Shown: positions 8,810 to 17,307 of the stretch, piece by piece
Layout of the letters: each line of letters starts with the position of its first letter
How positions within the stretch are numbered: the first letter of the stretch is position 1
From: Bacteroidota bacterium
Lineage (GTDB): Bacteria > Bacteroidota > Bacteroidia > B-17B0 > Aurantibacillaceae
Direction: 5' to 3'
Length of the DNA stretch: 64,000 nt
NCBI GenBank assembly: GCA_021323535.1
Contig: JAJONO010000005.1
Span: forward strand, 53,330 to 117,329
Program-made: the position numbers and the translations under genes
Notes under the pieces: generated by a model
The model's database searches: none
What the model saw: the letters and a program-made list of their open reading frames with translations, nothing else
Told to the model about the DNA's origin: nothing

Positions 8810-9037
8810 ATGGATCCTGACAACGTAAAAAAAGAATACAGCAACGGCGAGGTTACCATTGTGTGGCAATCGGGATTATGTATTCACTCCGGTAACTGCG
8901 TCAAAAATCTTCCGGGCGTTTTCAAGCCAAAAGAAAAGCCGTGGATCACTCCTGAAAATGCATCTACGGAAGAAATCATTGCAGCTGTTAAAAAATGCCC
9001 TTCCGGAGCTCTCAGCTTTTACATGAATAAAAAATAA
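8810..9037 (+). CDS. YjdI-like mono-cluster iron-sulfur protein (Fer4_19)
   Basis: This 75-residue protein matches the Fer4_19/YjdI family. Its likely cluster ligands are Cys24 and Cys30 (LCIHSGNC) and Cys63 (KKCPSGAL). Only three cysteines are visible, and His26 lies between the first two. The pattern GVFKPKEKPWI between the motifs is typical of the family. It probably carries electrons or senses redox state in the cytoplasm, but no reaction has been defined. It is very likely cotranscribed with the GNAT gene just upstream. Confidence 0.88.
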   Translation: MDPDNVKKEYSNGEVTIVWQSGLCIHSGNCVKNLPGVFKPKEKPWITPENASTEEIIAAVKKCPSGALSFYMNKK

Positions 9038-9041
9038 CAGC

Positions 9042-9286
9042 TTACTTCACTATTATCTTTCTGGAAGTCAATCACTATTTCTTCGGTTCTCAGATTCAGT
9101 AAATAAATCCCAGAAGAAATTCTATGCGTATCCATTTTCTAATTATAACTCAGAAAAACCTACTTGTAAAACGTTTGCATAAACTTCTAAATCGATAGAG
9201 GAATTTTCAATCGTTTCCTTTCTACCAAATTGTAAGTCAGAAATACCAAATTGTAAAATAGGTAATGAGAAGTTGGCATCGCGTAG
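9042..9286 (-). pseudogene. Decayed C-terminal sorting domain of a lost T9SS cargo gene
   Basis: Three minus-strand fragments in three different frames together look like a T9SS CTD. From 9286 to 9143 one reads a stretch ending SSIDLEVYANV...GFSEL and a stop; the usual YPNP motif has become Tyr-Ala-Asn-Val. From about 9135 to 9066 one reads RISSGIYLLNLRTEE, the conserved Gly-Ile-Tyr turn. From 9065 to 9042 one reads SRKIIVK and a stop, the typical CTD end. At least two frameshifts separate them and the upstream part of the gene is gone. This is a remnant, not a functional gene. Confidence 0.7.
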
Positions 9287-9287
9287 T

Positions 9288-9295
9288 TAATTTTG
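9288..9295 (+). promoter_or_regulatory. Possible -7 box (TAATTTTG) of the gene at 9321
   Basis: A perfect TAnnTTTG match lies 25 bp before the ATG at 9321. No TTTG is seen at the expected distance upstream, so support is partial. Confidence 0.4.
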
Positions 9296-9320
9296 ACCCG
9301 TAACAAAAACTAACACCAGC

Positions 9321-9713
9321 ATGAAAAAAATTATACTCCTTTCCTTCATCATTTTTATTACAGAAATTTTAACATCAAACACATTGACCACTTTACCAAT
9401 TGAAAAAGAAGTTTTACTCGCTATCGACAATTACAAAACTTACACAATTTCCATTTATAAAAATACTGATAAAAAAACTCCATACTCTATTTCTGTAGCT
9501 GGCAACAACTCTTCATCAAAAGAATTGATGGTGATTGAACAGGATGATGATCTTTTCAAATTTGTTCTTGTAGAAAAAACCGCAACCGAAATTTTATATT
9601 ATCCTTTTGCATGGTCGGAACTTAAAATGATAACCGCAGCCGACCTTAAAGAAAACTCCCGTAAAATATTAGACAAACAGGCCAGACCTGTTGAAAGGAA
9701 ACCGTTGAAATAA
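9321..9713 (+). CDS. Small secreted protein of unknown function
   Basis: The predicted protein has 130 residues with a typical Sec signal peptide (MKKIILLSFIIFITEIL, cleavage near residue 20). The mature part is short and mixed beta/charged, with LLAIDNYKTYTISIY and a Lys/Arg-rich tail. I recognise no family. It starts 32 bp after the decayed T9SS fragment on the other strand and ends just before two palindromic elements, so it lies in a rearranged intergenic patch. Coding is supported by the signal peptide and the possible -7 box. Confidence 0.65.
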   Translation: MKKIILLSFIIFITEILTSNTLTTLPIEKEVLLAIDNYKTYTISIYKNTDKKTPYSISVAGNNSSSKELMVIEQDDDLFKFVLVEKTATEILYYPFAWSELKMITAADLKENSRKILDKQARPVERKPLK

Positions 9714-9724
9714 ACGAAAGAAAA

Positions 9725-9786
9725 AGCCACAGGTCTTACCCTTAAATTACATAAATGGGAAGGTGTGATTTGTAAGGCTTGTGGCT
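9725..9786. repeat. Long imperfect palindrome
   Basis: A 15-bp stem (9725-9739 with 9772-9786, wobble pairs only) is continued by an 8-bp stem (9744-9751 with 9764-9771) after a 4-base bulge. The 12-base loop is at 9752-9763. It lies between the convergent gene ends at 9713 and 9912 and may act as a terminator or a REP-like element. There is no long T-run. Confidence 0.7.
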
Positions 9787-9832
9787 CTACTATTTCCAAA
9801 CCAAACGCTTCAAACTTCTCTAAAGAAAAAAA

Positions 9833-9893
9833 GCCGCAGATTACACCGATTTACGCAGATTATTTATCTGTGAAAATCCGCGAAATTTGCGGC
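9833..9893. repeat. REP-like palindrome, GCCGCAGATT family
   Basis: A 10-bp outer stem (9833-9842 with 9884-9893, one wobble), a 5x5 internal loop and a 13-bp inner stem (9848-9860 with 9866-9878, one mismatch) enclose a TATTT loop. The motif GATTTACGCAGAT within it is closely matched at 16018-16057. It lies just after the 3' end of the oxoamine synthase gene. Confidence 0.8.
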
Positions 9894-9911
9894 CTAAAAA
9901 GTCGAAGCAAC

Positions 9912-11171
9912 TTAAAGCGCCTGCGAGAATCCTTCTTTAATCTTATCGGCAGCATATTGCCCACCGTATAATTTATCTTTGATCTTGCTGAACGATTCAA
10001 TTGTATAAGATACATCCTGTGCCGTATGAACCGCTGTTGGGATCAAACGTAAAATGATCATTCCTTTTGGAATTACAGGATATACCACCATTGAACAGAA
10101 AATTCCGAAGTTCTCTCTTAAATCAATTACCATGTTGGTGGCTTCAGGGATCGAACCTCTCATGTAAACAGGAGTTACCGGCGTATTAGTAACACCAATA
10201 TCAAATCCTGCGTCAACTAATCCTTTTTGTAATTGCGTGGTAATGTCCCACAATTTTGTTCTGTATTCCTGGTGCTTGTTTAATAATTCGAGGCGTTTCA
10301 ACAAACCTACCACTAAAGGCATTGGTAACGATTTAGCGAAGATCTGCGAACGCATGTTGTAACGTAAGAATGTAATCACTTCTTTTGAAGAGCTGATAAA
10401 TCCACCTATTAACGCGAATGATTTTGCAAATGTTCCAAAATAAATATCAATTCCATCCTGGCAGCCCTGGTGCTCGCCCGTTCCGCCACCTTTAGCTCCC
10501 ATGGTTCCTAATCCATGAGCATCATCAACAAATAAACGGAATGGATATTTTTTCTTAAGAGCAACAATTTCTTTTAGTTTACCCTGGTCGCCACGCATTC
10601 CAAACACACCTTCAGTAATCACAAGGATTCCACCCCCGGTAGTCTCCACTAATTTTTTAGCGCGTGCTAATTGTTTTTCGCAATCTTCGGTATCGTTGTG
10701 TTTAAATACAAAACGTTTTCCCATATGAAGACGAACACCGTCGAGAATACAGGCGTGACTTTCGGCATCGTAAACAATCACATCTCTTCTGTCCACCAAA
10801 GCATCAATAGCGCTCACCATAGCCTGGTAACCGAAATTACACAGAATGGTATCTTCCTTTTGCACTAATTCAGATAAACCTTTCTCCAGTTTTTCGTGAA
10901 GATCAGAGTTACCACTCATCATCCTTGCTCCCATAGGAAGCGCGAGTCCGTATTGTGTTGCTCCATCAATATCAGCCTGTCTTACTTCAGGATGGTTTGC
11001 TAATCCTAAATAGTTGTTAAGGCTCCAGTTCAATAATTTTTTGCCACGGAAATTCATATGCGGACCAATTTCACCTTCCAGCTTTGGAAAAGTAAAGTAT
11101 CCATGTGATTCTTTAGCGTGTTCTCCGATTGGTCCTAAATTGGCCTTGATCTTTTCGAAAATATCTATCAT
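9912..11171 (-). CDS. Alpha-oxoamine synthase family PLP enzyme (serine palmitoyltransferase-like)
   Basis: This 419-residue fold-type-I PLP enzyme belongs to the alpha-oxoamine synthase family, which condenses an amino acid with an acyl thioester and releases CO2. Visible motifs are NNYLGLANHPEV, GARMMSGNSDLHEKLE, the Asp of FVDDAHGLGTMG and the Schiff-base Lys250 in FGTFAKSFALIGG. In Bacteroidota such enzymes include serine palmitoyltransferase (sphingolipids) and cysteate acyltransferase (sulfonolipids). I cannot decide the amino-acid substrate from sequence alone; 2-amino-3-ketobutyrate ligase or AONS activity is less likely without biotin or threonine genes nearby. It is monocistronic with its own -7 box. 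Confidence 0.85.
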   Translation of the reverse strand: MIDIFEKIKANLGPIGEHAKESHGYFTFPKLEGEIGPHMNFRGKKLLNWSLNNYLGLANHPEVRQADIDGATQYGLALPMGARMMSGNSDLHEKLEKGLSELVQKEDTILCNFGYQAMVSAIDALVDRRDVIVYDAESHACILDGVRLHMGKRFVFKHNDTEDCEKQLARAKKLVETTGGGILVITEGVFGMRGDQGKLKEIVALKKKYPFRLFVDDAHGLGTMGAKGGGTGEHQGCQDGIDIYFGTFAKSFALIGGFISSSKEVITFLRYNMRSQIFAKSLPMPLVVGLLKRLELLNKHQEYRTKLWDITTQLQKGLVDAGFDIGVTNTPVTPVYMRGSIPEATNMVIDLRENFGIFCSMVVYPVIPKGMIILRLIPTAVHTAQDVSYTIESFSKIKDKLYGGQYAADKIKEGFSQAL

Positions 11172-11204
11172 AAAGTAGTGTTAAAATGTGTGAATTGAAC
11201 AAAG

Positions 11205-11212
11205 CAAATATA
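11205..11212 (-). promoter_or_regulatory. -7 box (TATATTTG) of the oxoamine synthase gene
   Basis: A perfect TAnnTTTG box on the minus strand lies 33 bp before the ATG at 11171. The -33 region is T-rich but lacks a clear TTTG. Confidence 0.6.
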
Positions 11213-11422
11213 CTCGTTTTTAGTAGAATAAAAAACCAGTTTTTGAGGCTTTACAAGGCTTTGAAGGCCATTTTTCAACTTTTTTGGACAATTTTTTAAA
11301 GGTTTATGGAATTTTTAAGAACCTGGCATCTAAACTCATAAACGCGGTAAAATTTATTTTATCAGGTGAACAAAGTCCACTACGACAAATTCACAAGAAT
11401 AATTAACTAAAAATAAATACGC

Positions 11423-14400
11423 ATGGAAACCAAAACCACCAAAACAAAAAAATCATCCACCCTGTTCGGGTTAGTGCTCGCCACTACATCTGTTATAGCC
11501 TGGATGACGCCAAGCGACTACTACCAGGCAGTAATCGAAAATGATTTCATCAAATCATTAAAAGAAAAACTTACAGAATATAATACCAAATTACCGGAAG
11601 ACAGAGTTTACCTTCAACTGGACAAACCATTTTACGAGCCGGGCGATGACATCTGGATCTCGGCATACGTTCGTGATGGCGCTACTTTAAAACCATCCAC
11701 AAAGAGTGATATCGTTCACCTTGAATTAGTAAATCCGAAAGGAACAGTTGAGAGAAAAATCAGTGTGATTGCCAAAAACGGGAAAGCCGCCGGTGATTTC
11801 AAGTTAGGAGAAGAGGCACTTGGCGGTTTATATAAAGTGCGCGCTTACACACAATGGATGAAAAATGAAGGTGAAGAAAATGCTTTCATTAAAGATATCC
11901 AGGTTCAGGAAGTTATTCTGCCGGCATTAAAAATGAAACTCGATTTCGAGAAAAAAGCATTCGGCGCAGGTGATGAAGTAGTTGCAAAACTTGAACTCAA
12001 TACCAATGAAAATAAACCTTTATCCAATTATAAAATAAAATTCGTTGCCAATATCGACGGACAAAAAGTGGTTGAGCAAGCCGATGTTACCGATGAAGAT
12101 GGATTGAAATATGTAAAATTTAATCTTCCCAAAAAACTAAAGAGCAACGACGGACTTCTTAACGTAATGATCGATTACAACGGAAGCACTGAAAGTATTT
12201 CCCGTTCTATTCCGATTATTTTAAACACGATCAAATTCACAGCTTATCCCGAAGGCGGCGACATGGTATGCGGTTTATACAATACTGTTGCATTCCGCGC
12301 TTTAAACGAGTTTGATAAACCAGCCGATATTGAAGGTGTGGTTCTTACCGCTAAAGGGAGTCAGGTGGCTTCATTCAGCAGCTTTCACCAGGGAATGGGC
12401 GCTTTTAAATTCAGTCCGCAACCGGGAGAAAAATACACTGTAAAAATCACAAAACCCGAAGGCATTGCAGAAACGTTCCAGTTACCCGAAGCTTTAGAGC
12501 GTGGTTATACTATGAACGTAGACAATTCGAAGCCAGGAGAAGTTGCAGTAGATATTAATTCAACAGAAACAGACGGACTCGCTGTTGTTGCCCAGGTAAG
12601 AGGAAAAATATATTACTCTACCCTTGTGGATGCCAAGCCAGGAAACAATCGCATTGTTTTTCCAACAAGTAATTTTCCGATCGGGGTTTCGCAAATTACA
12701 TTATTTGATTCGAAGGGAATAGCTCGCGCCGAGCGTTTAACGTTTGTGAACAAAGACAAACAATTAAATGTTTCTGTTGAAACAGATAAGGAAAAATATC
12801 TTCCCCGCGAAAAAGTAAAAATGACCGTGACTGTGAAAGATGAAAAAGGTTTACCGATGCCGGCCAATCTTTCAATGGCAGTTGTGAACGACCAGTTACT
12901 TTCTTTCGCCGATGACAAATCAGGAAACATACTTTCGAAACTTTTACTGGAACAGGATATTAATGGTAAAATTGAAGAGCCCGCTTTTTATTTCAATAAA
13001 AAAGAAGCTAAAGCAAATAAAGCGCTCGACTATTTATTAATGACTGCAGGCTGGAGAAGATTTACCTGGGAGAAACTCATTGAAGATGAAATTCCTTCCA
13101 TCAAATACCAGGGACAAAAAGCTATTCTTGCAGGAACCGTTCTTGATGCAACAACCGGAAAACCTATTGACAATGCCATTGTGAAAATTGTAAATGGCAC
13201 CGAATACAATGTGAATGGCGAAGGAAAATTCTCAATTAAAAATGTTGATCTTTCAACTCCGATCAATTTAACCTATAAAGTTGACGGATATTATCCGCAA
13301 ACACAATACATCAACGATTACAACCAGGGAATGGTAGTGTATCTCTACAAAAACAATTATAACTATTACGGATATAAAACTAAATCTTCGCGTTCAAACG
13401 CAGGCCCGGGTATGGTTGTTAATGGTGGGGTTGCTATGGAAGTACCTGCTTCTGCCGCACGTGAAGAAATGGAATTTGAGAAAAAACCTTCAAATAAAGT
13501 GATTTTTTCAGCAGCAAGAAAAAAAGACGAAGGAAAGGGTGGACAGGCTTTAGCTGAAAAAGGAAAACTAAAAGATAATGCAAACTTCAAACAACAAAAG
13601 GACGCTAATATTGATCTCGCTAAAAAAGAACTGAAAGCCGAAGAACAGGATGCGAAATTTGACATTGCTTCTGGCAGAGTAGTTGCTATCGATGCCAGAG
13701 ACGACGACTTTATGGGTGGTGATGTATGGAACCAACAAGCCGTTGCAGCCAACTCATACTATCGTGCCCGTCAGTATGCCGCTCCTGTTTACGATAAACA
13801 AGAGAATGTTGAGAACAGAACCGATTTCAGAAATACCATTTACTGGAACCCCAATGTAGAAGTTGGTTACTCTGGTAAAAAAACAATCGAGTTCTATGCT
13901 TCTGATGATATTACTTCATTTCGTACAACAGTTGAAGGAATTGGAAGCGACGGAACTATTGGCAGAATTGAGAAAAATTTCTTCTCACAATTACCTTTCG
14001 CTATGACTACAAAAATTCCGGTTGAAGTAGCTACAGAAGATTTTGTTTCTATTCCACTTACTTTAAAAAATAACACTAACGGTCCGCTTGGTGGTGTAAT
14101 TTCAATTACTGCTCCCGATGGATTAAAAGAAGTGGCAAAATTAAATATGGTTCAAACCATTATGCCAGGCGCTGCAAAAACAATTTATCTCGACTATAAA
14201 GTGCTTGATAAAATCGGTTACGGCGAATTCACCATCGGATTTAAAGCCTGTGGATTGGGAGATGCATTTACCCAAAAAATAAAAATTGCTCCTAAGGGAT
14301 TCCCTGTTCAGTCATCTTTCTCAGCGCAGGAAACAGAAAAAGAATATTCATTCGAGATCAATAAACTTGTGAATGGTTCATTGAAGGCAAACTTCACCGC

Positions 14401-15895
14401 TTATCCGAATGTTGTTTCTGACCTCATGAAAGGTATCGAAGGAATTTTACAGGAGCCCTATGGATGCTTCGAGCAAACATCGTGTACCGCTTATCCAAAC
14501 GCAATGGTTCTGGATTATCTGAAAAACACCGACAGTAAAGACAATAAAACTTTAGCCCGCGCAACAGATCTTCTCGACAGAGGGTATAAACGGCTTACCA
14601 CTTTCGAAACAAAAGAAAAAGGTTACGAATGGTTTGGTGCCAATCCCGCTCACGAAGGATTAACCGCTTATGGCATCATGGAATTTGTGGATATGAAACG
14701 CGCAGGACAATCGATCGATGTAAAAATGCTGGACAGAACCGCTATGTGGTTGATGAGTAAAAAAGATGGTAAAGGCGGCTTCAAAAGAGAACAACATGCT
14801 TATCACGATTTCGGAAGGATCAGCGAAGAAATTCTGAACGGATATATTGTGTATGCTTTAGCCGAAGCAGGTTACACCGATATTGAAAAAGAATTTGAAA
14901 CATCGTACAAAAAAGCAATGGAATCAAAAGATCCTTATATGTTAGCCATGTTAGCAAACGCCGCTTATTCAATGAACAAAAAAGGAAAAGGTGACGACGC
15001 CATGGCGGCTCTCATAAGCAAACAGGCTAAAGACGGAAGCTTCACCGGAAGTTCGCACTCGATCACTTATTCACAGGGAAATTCTTTAACCATTGAAACA
15101 ACCGCGCTTTCTATTATGGCTATTTTAAAATCGCCAACTAAAAATGCAGGTGCAATGACTAATGCAGTTCAATACCTGACAAGCACACGAAGCGGTTCAG
15201 GAGTATTCAGCTCTACACAAGGAACAATTCTTGCGCTAAAAGCCTTAACCGAATATGCTAAATTCAGCAAAAAAACAACTGAGGATGGAACCATTGTAAT
15301 TTATGTTGACGGTAAAAAAGTAGCTGAGAAAGAATACAAAGCCGGAGATAAAGGCGCTATTGCTGTTGAAGGCTTAGAACAATTTATCAAAGGTGAAGGC
15401 AAACATACTGTGAAAGTAAAATACGTTGGTGTTAAAACTCCACTTCCTTATTCGGTTGCCATTAACTGGAGCACATCTTTACCGAAAAGCGATGAAGAAT
15501 GTAACATTGATCTTAAAACAAAACTGGCAAGTAAAACAGCTAACGTTGGAGAAACCGTTCGCTTAACAACAACCATCACTAACAAAAAGAACACAGATGT
15601 TCCAAGTACAATGGCCATCATTGGAATTCCTGCTGGATTTACCGCTCAACCGTGGCAGTTAAAAGAATTACAGGAAAAACATGTGTTCGATTATTATGAG
15701 ATCAAAGGAAACAACATCGCGGTTTATTATCGTGGTCTTGGTCCTAAAGCAGTGAAAGAGATCAACCTCGACCTTAAAGCAGAAATGCCCGGGGAATATG
15801 ATGCTCCTGCTTCATCGGCCTACTTATATTATACAAATGAATTTAAAACCTGGAGCGCTGCTGATAAAGTAACGATCAGGAAATCGAACTCGTAG
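11423..15895 (+). CDS. Alpha-2-macroglobulin-like protein with thioester motif
   Basis: The 1490-residue protein has an N-terminal membrane or signal segment (about 12-28), then an MG2-type domain (about 55-170, VYLQLDKPFYEPGDDIWISAYVR). Further macroglobulin domains and a bait-region-type domain follow (about 170-530). A carboxypeptidase-regulatory-like beta domain is inserted near 570-640 (AGTVLDATTGKPIDNAIV). A Lys/Ala-rich low-complexity linker (about 680-760), an A2M domain and a thioester/terpenoid-cyclase-like domain from about 1000 come next. The thioester motif is Gly-Cys1015-Phe-Glu-Gln1018, so Cys and Gln are intact. Bacterial A2Ms are thought to trap proteases or guard the periplasm. 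No penicillin-binding protein 1C gene is adjacent, unlike the classical proteobacterial pairing. Confidence 0.9.
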   Translation: METKTTKTKKSSTLFGLVLATTSVIAWMTPSDYYQAVIENDFIKSLKEKLTEYNTKLPEDRVYLQLDKPFYEPGDDIWISAYVRDGATLKPSTKSDIVHLELVNPKGTVERKISVIAKNGKAAGDFKLGEEALGGLYKVRAYTQWMKNEGEENAFIKDIQVQEVILPALKMKLDFEKKAFGAGDEVVAKLELNTNENKPLSNYKIKFVANIDGQKVVEQADVTDEDGLKYVKFNLPKKLKSNDGLLNVMIDYNGSTESISRSIPIILNTIKFTAYPEGGDMVCGLYNTVAFRALNEFDKPADIEGVVLTAKGSQVASFSSFHQGMGAFKFSPQPGEKYTVKITKPEGIAETFQLPEALERGYTMNVDNSKPGEVAVDINSTETDGLAVVAQVRGKIYYSTLVDAKPGNNRIVFPTSNFPIGVSQITLFDSKGIARAERLTFVNKDKQLNVSVETDKEKYLPREKVKMTVTVKDEKGLPMPANLSMAVVNDQLLSFADDKSGNILSKLLLEQDINGKIEEPAFYFNKKEAKANKALDYLLMTAGWRRFTWEKLIEDEIPSIKYQGQKAILAGTVLDATTGKPIDNAIVKIVNGTEYNVNGEGKFSIKNVDLSTPINLTYKVDGYYPQTQYINDYNQGMVVYLYKNNYNYYGYKTKSSRSNAGPGMVVNGGVAMEVPASAAREEMEFEKKPSNKVIFSAARKKDEGKGGQALAEKGKLKDNANFKQQKDANIDLAKKELKAEEQDAKFDIASGRVVAIDARDDDFMGGDVWNQQAVAANSYYRARQYAAPVYDKQENVENRTDFRNTIYWNPNVEVGYSGKKTIEFYASDDITSFRTTVEGIGSDGTIGRIEKNFFSQLPFAMTTKIPVEVATEDFVSIPLTLKNNTNGPLGGVISITAPDGLKEVAKLNMVQTIMPGAAKTIYLDYKVLDKIGYGEFTIGFKACGLGDAFTQKIKIAPKGFPVQSSFSAQETEKEYSFEINKLVNGSLKANFTAYPNVVSDLMKGIEGILQEPYGCFEQTSCTAYPNAMVLDYLKNTDSKDNKTLARATDLLDRGYKRLTTFETKEKGYEWFGANPAHEGLTAYGIMEFVDMKRAGQSIDVKMLDRTAMWLMSKKDGKGGFKREQHAYHDFGRISEEILNGYIVYALAEAGYTDIEKEFETSYKKAMESKDPYMLAMLANAAYSMNKKGKGDDAMAALISKQAKDGSFTGSSHSITYSQGNSLTIETTALSIMAILKSPTKNAGAMTNAVQYLTSTRSGSGVFSSTQGTILALKALTEYAKFSKKTTEDGTIVIYVDGKKVAEKEYKAGDKGAIAVEGLEQFIKGEGKHTVKVKYVGVKTPLPYSVAINWSTSLPKSDEECNIDLKTKLASKTANVGETVRLTTTITNKKNTDVPSTMAIIGIPAGFTAQPWQLKELQEKHVFDYYEIKGNNIAVYYRGLGPKAVKEINLDLKAEMPGEYDAPASSAYLYYTNEFKTWSAADKVTIRKSNS

Positions 15896-15981
15896 TGGAG
15901 AGAGTCATAGAAGGTGGAACGGGGCGTGCATTCCCTGTTCTGCCTGACATGACAATACAGATTAAAGAAACGGAACGAGGA

Positions 15982-16470
15982 ATGAAACCGATAATCAAAA
16001 TATTTTTCTTTTTTTTAGCCACAGATTTACACAGATTTCGCAGATTGAAATTTGTGGTTTTAATTTTGTGTGCGGGATTTAAAGGATTTACAATAGGAGA
16101 AGATTCTCTCAAAGGAAAATACGGCATCAACGATCCCAGGAATCCAAAATGTCCCTGTCATAAATATCAGAAATTAGCTGACGACGAATACAAAGCGATT
16201 CTTGCACAACTCAATAAAAATTCAAAACAGATTGATAACGGAGAAGGAATTCAGAATCAACCTTTACCAAATAACGGTTCCGAAATTTCAGGAGCTGCAG
16301 TTAGTGGGAAAGACAACATAAAAAAGAAACGTAGCTCCTGGGGCGAACGTTTCAAAACCAAAAAGAAAATGAAGAAGCACACGCGATGGAGAAAGTTGAA
16401 AGAATCGTTTCATCACGGTTTCTGGAAGCGGCACCCGAATGCTGACTCATGTTTTAAATGGAGAAAATAA
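15982..16470 (+). CDS. Small basic protein with CPCH motif; signal region holds a repeat
   Basis: From the ATG at 15982, preceded by a purine-rich GGAACGAGG, the protein has 162 residues. Its N-terminus reads like a signal peptide (MKPIIKIFFFFLA) interrupted by 13 residues encoded by a REP-like repeat, after which hydrophobic VVLILCAGFKG resumes. The mature part has a CPCHKYQKLADDEY motif, a polar middle and a Lys/Arg/Trp-rich C-terminus. I do not recognise its function. The frame also stays open back to a GTG at 15895 that overlaps the A2M stop, but that extension has no protein-like character. It is probably cotranscribed with the A2M gene and is followed by a terminator. Confidence 0.65.
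   Translation: MKPIIKIFFFFLATDLHRFRRLKFVVLILCAGFKGFTIGEDSLKGKYGINDPRNPKCPCHKYQKLADDEYKAILAQLNKNSKQIDNGEGIQNQPLPNNGSEISGAAVSGKDNIKKKRSSWGERFKTKKKMKKHTRWRKLKESFHHGFWKRHPNADSCFKWRK
16018..16057. repeat. Short REP-like repeat inside a coding region
   Basis: This 40-bp element has a stem of about 10 bp (16019-16028 with 16048-16057, one wobble) and an internal ACAGATTT-CGCAGATT pattern closely matching the palindrome at 9833-9893. It encodes residues 13-25 of the small basic protein. Confidence 0.7.
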
Positions 16471-16474
16471 GAAA

Positions 16475-16499
16475 GGCGGGAGATTTTCCCGCCCTTTTT
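16475..16499 (+). terminator. Rho-independent terminator
   Basis: A GC-rich 7-bp stem (16475-16481 with 16487-16493), loop GATTT, then five T after one C. It lies just after the stop of the small basic gene and faces the convergent lipoprotein gene. Confidence 0.88.
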
Positions 16500-16506
16500 A
16501 TTTCTT

Positions 16507-17259
16507 CTATTTTACAATACTAAAAGTTCCTATCGCGGCCCCGTGCGATGTAATAATACTTTTGTTCTGACTCGGGTCGTTATATGAACTTATTCCTCCT
16601 GGAGTATGAACATATATTTTATAGTACGTAGTATCATAAGCAAGGTGACTACCGAAAACTCCAAATGTTGAGCTGTTTGCGGGAATACCTAAAATCTCAT
16701 AGTGATTATAACTTTTAGAGTTGGATATATCCATGTTACTGTTTGTTCCTACAAGTACGATCATTCCTGTTTGTTTATTGACCGGAGTCATGTTACCTGA
16801 AACAAAAAATTTTGGATACAAAGTTGCATTAGGTGATGAAAGTACCACAGCGCTATCCTTAACCCCTACACCTGTAAAAGTATAAGTTGGCTTTTCCACC
16901 GAATATCCATTCCTGGTGAGAGTTCCATTGCCCGCAAAAGACAACTGCATATCTTTCCATTCACCGCAACCTGTGCGGTTATACGAGATGGTATGCGTTC
17001 CGGCTGAAACATTCGTTAAGGTGTAGTTCCCGTTCGCGTCTGTGAGCGTTGAGTTGTTTGTTCCGTCAAGACTCACCGTAACGTTGCTGAGAGCAAAAGT
17101 GTTGTTTTCCCCATACATATTGTATTGGGTCACTTTACCGGAAATATTCCCCGGAGAAGTTGCAGAAGTTGATTGAATTGTTGTTGGTTGAGGATCATTG
17201 TCCTTTTTACATGCCATTAGAGCTGCGGCACACGACAGCGTAATTACTAGTTTTTTCAT
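16507..17259 (-). CDS. Lipoprotein with carboxypeptidase-regulatory-like domain (paralogue A)
   Basis: The 250-residue protein has a lipoprotein signal peptide with lipobox Ala-Leu-Met-Ala-Cys17. A beta-sandwich of the carboxypeptidase-regulatory type follows (about 38-105: GNISGKVTQYNMYGE, LTDANGNYTLTNVSAGTHTI), then a second beta domain (about 120-250). It should be anchored in the envelope; no enzymatic motif is visible. It is clearly paralogous to the next gene upstream on the same strand, sharing CG-W, NGYS/T-EKP-YTF, M-P-NK-TG and ANSSTFGV-GS motifs. It has its own full-consensus promoter. Confidence 0.85.
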   Translation of the reverse strand: MKKLVITLSCAAALMACKKDNDPQPTTIQSTSATSPGNISGKVTQYNMYGENNTFALSNVTVSLDGTNNSTLTDANGNYTLTNVSAGTHTISYNRTGCGEWKDMQLSFAGNGTLTRNGYSVEKPTYTFTGVGVKDSAVVLSSPNATLYPKFFVSGNMTPVNKQTGMIVLVGTNSNMDISNSKSYNHYEILGIPANSSTFGVFGSHLAYDTTYYKIYVHTPGGISSYNDPSQNKSIITSHGAAIGTFSIVK

Positions 17260-17307
17260 GTTGCTTTTTTAATTTTTAAAAAAGCCTTTATTCATTCGGT
17301 GTGTAAG

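Noticed and set aside
9223..9256. Direct repeat TACCAAATTGTAA twice with a 21-bp period, like a response-regulator (LytTR-type) binding site upstream of the gene at 9321
   Set aside because: On the minus strand the repeats read Leu-Gln-Phe-Gly twice inside the decayed T9SS gene fragment, so coding repetition explains them. No regulator gene is nearby.
15895..15981. Upstream extension of the small basic protein to a GTG at 15895
   Set aside because: The extension has no homology-like features and the ATG at 15982 has a purine-rich site and begins a signal-like segment.
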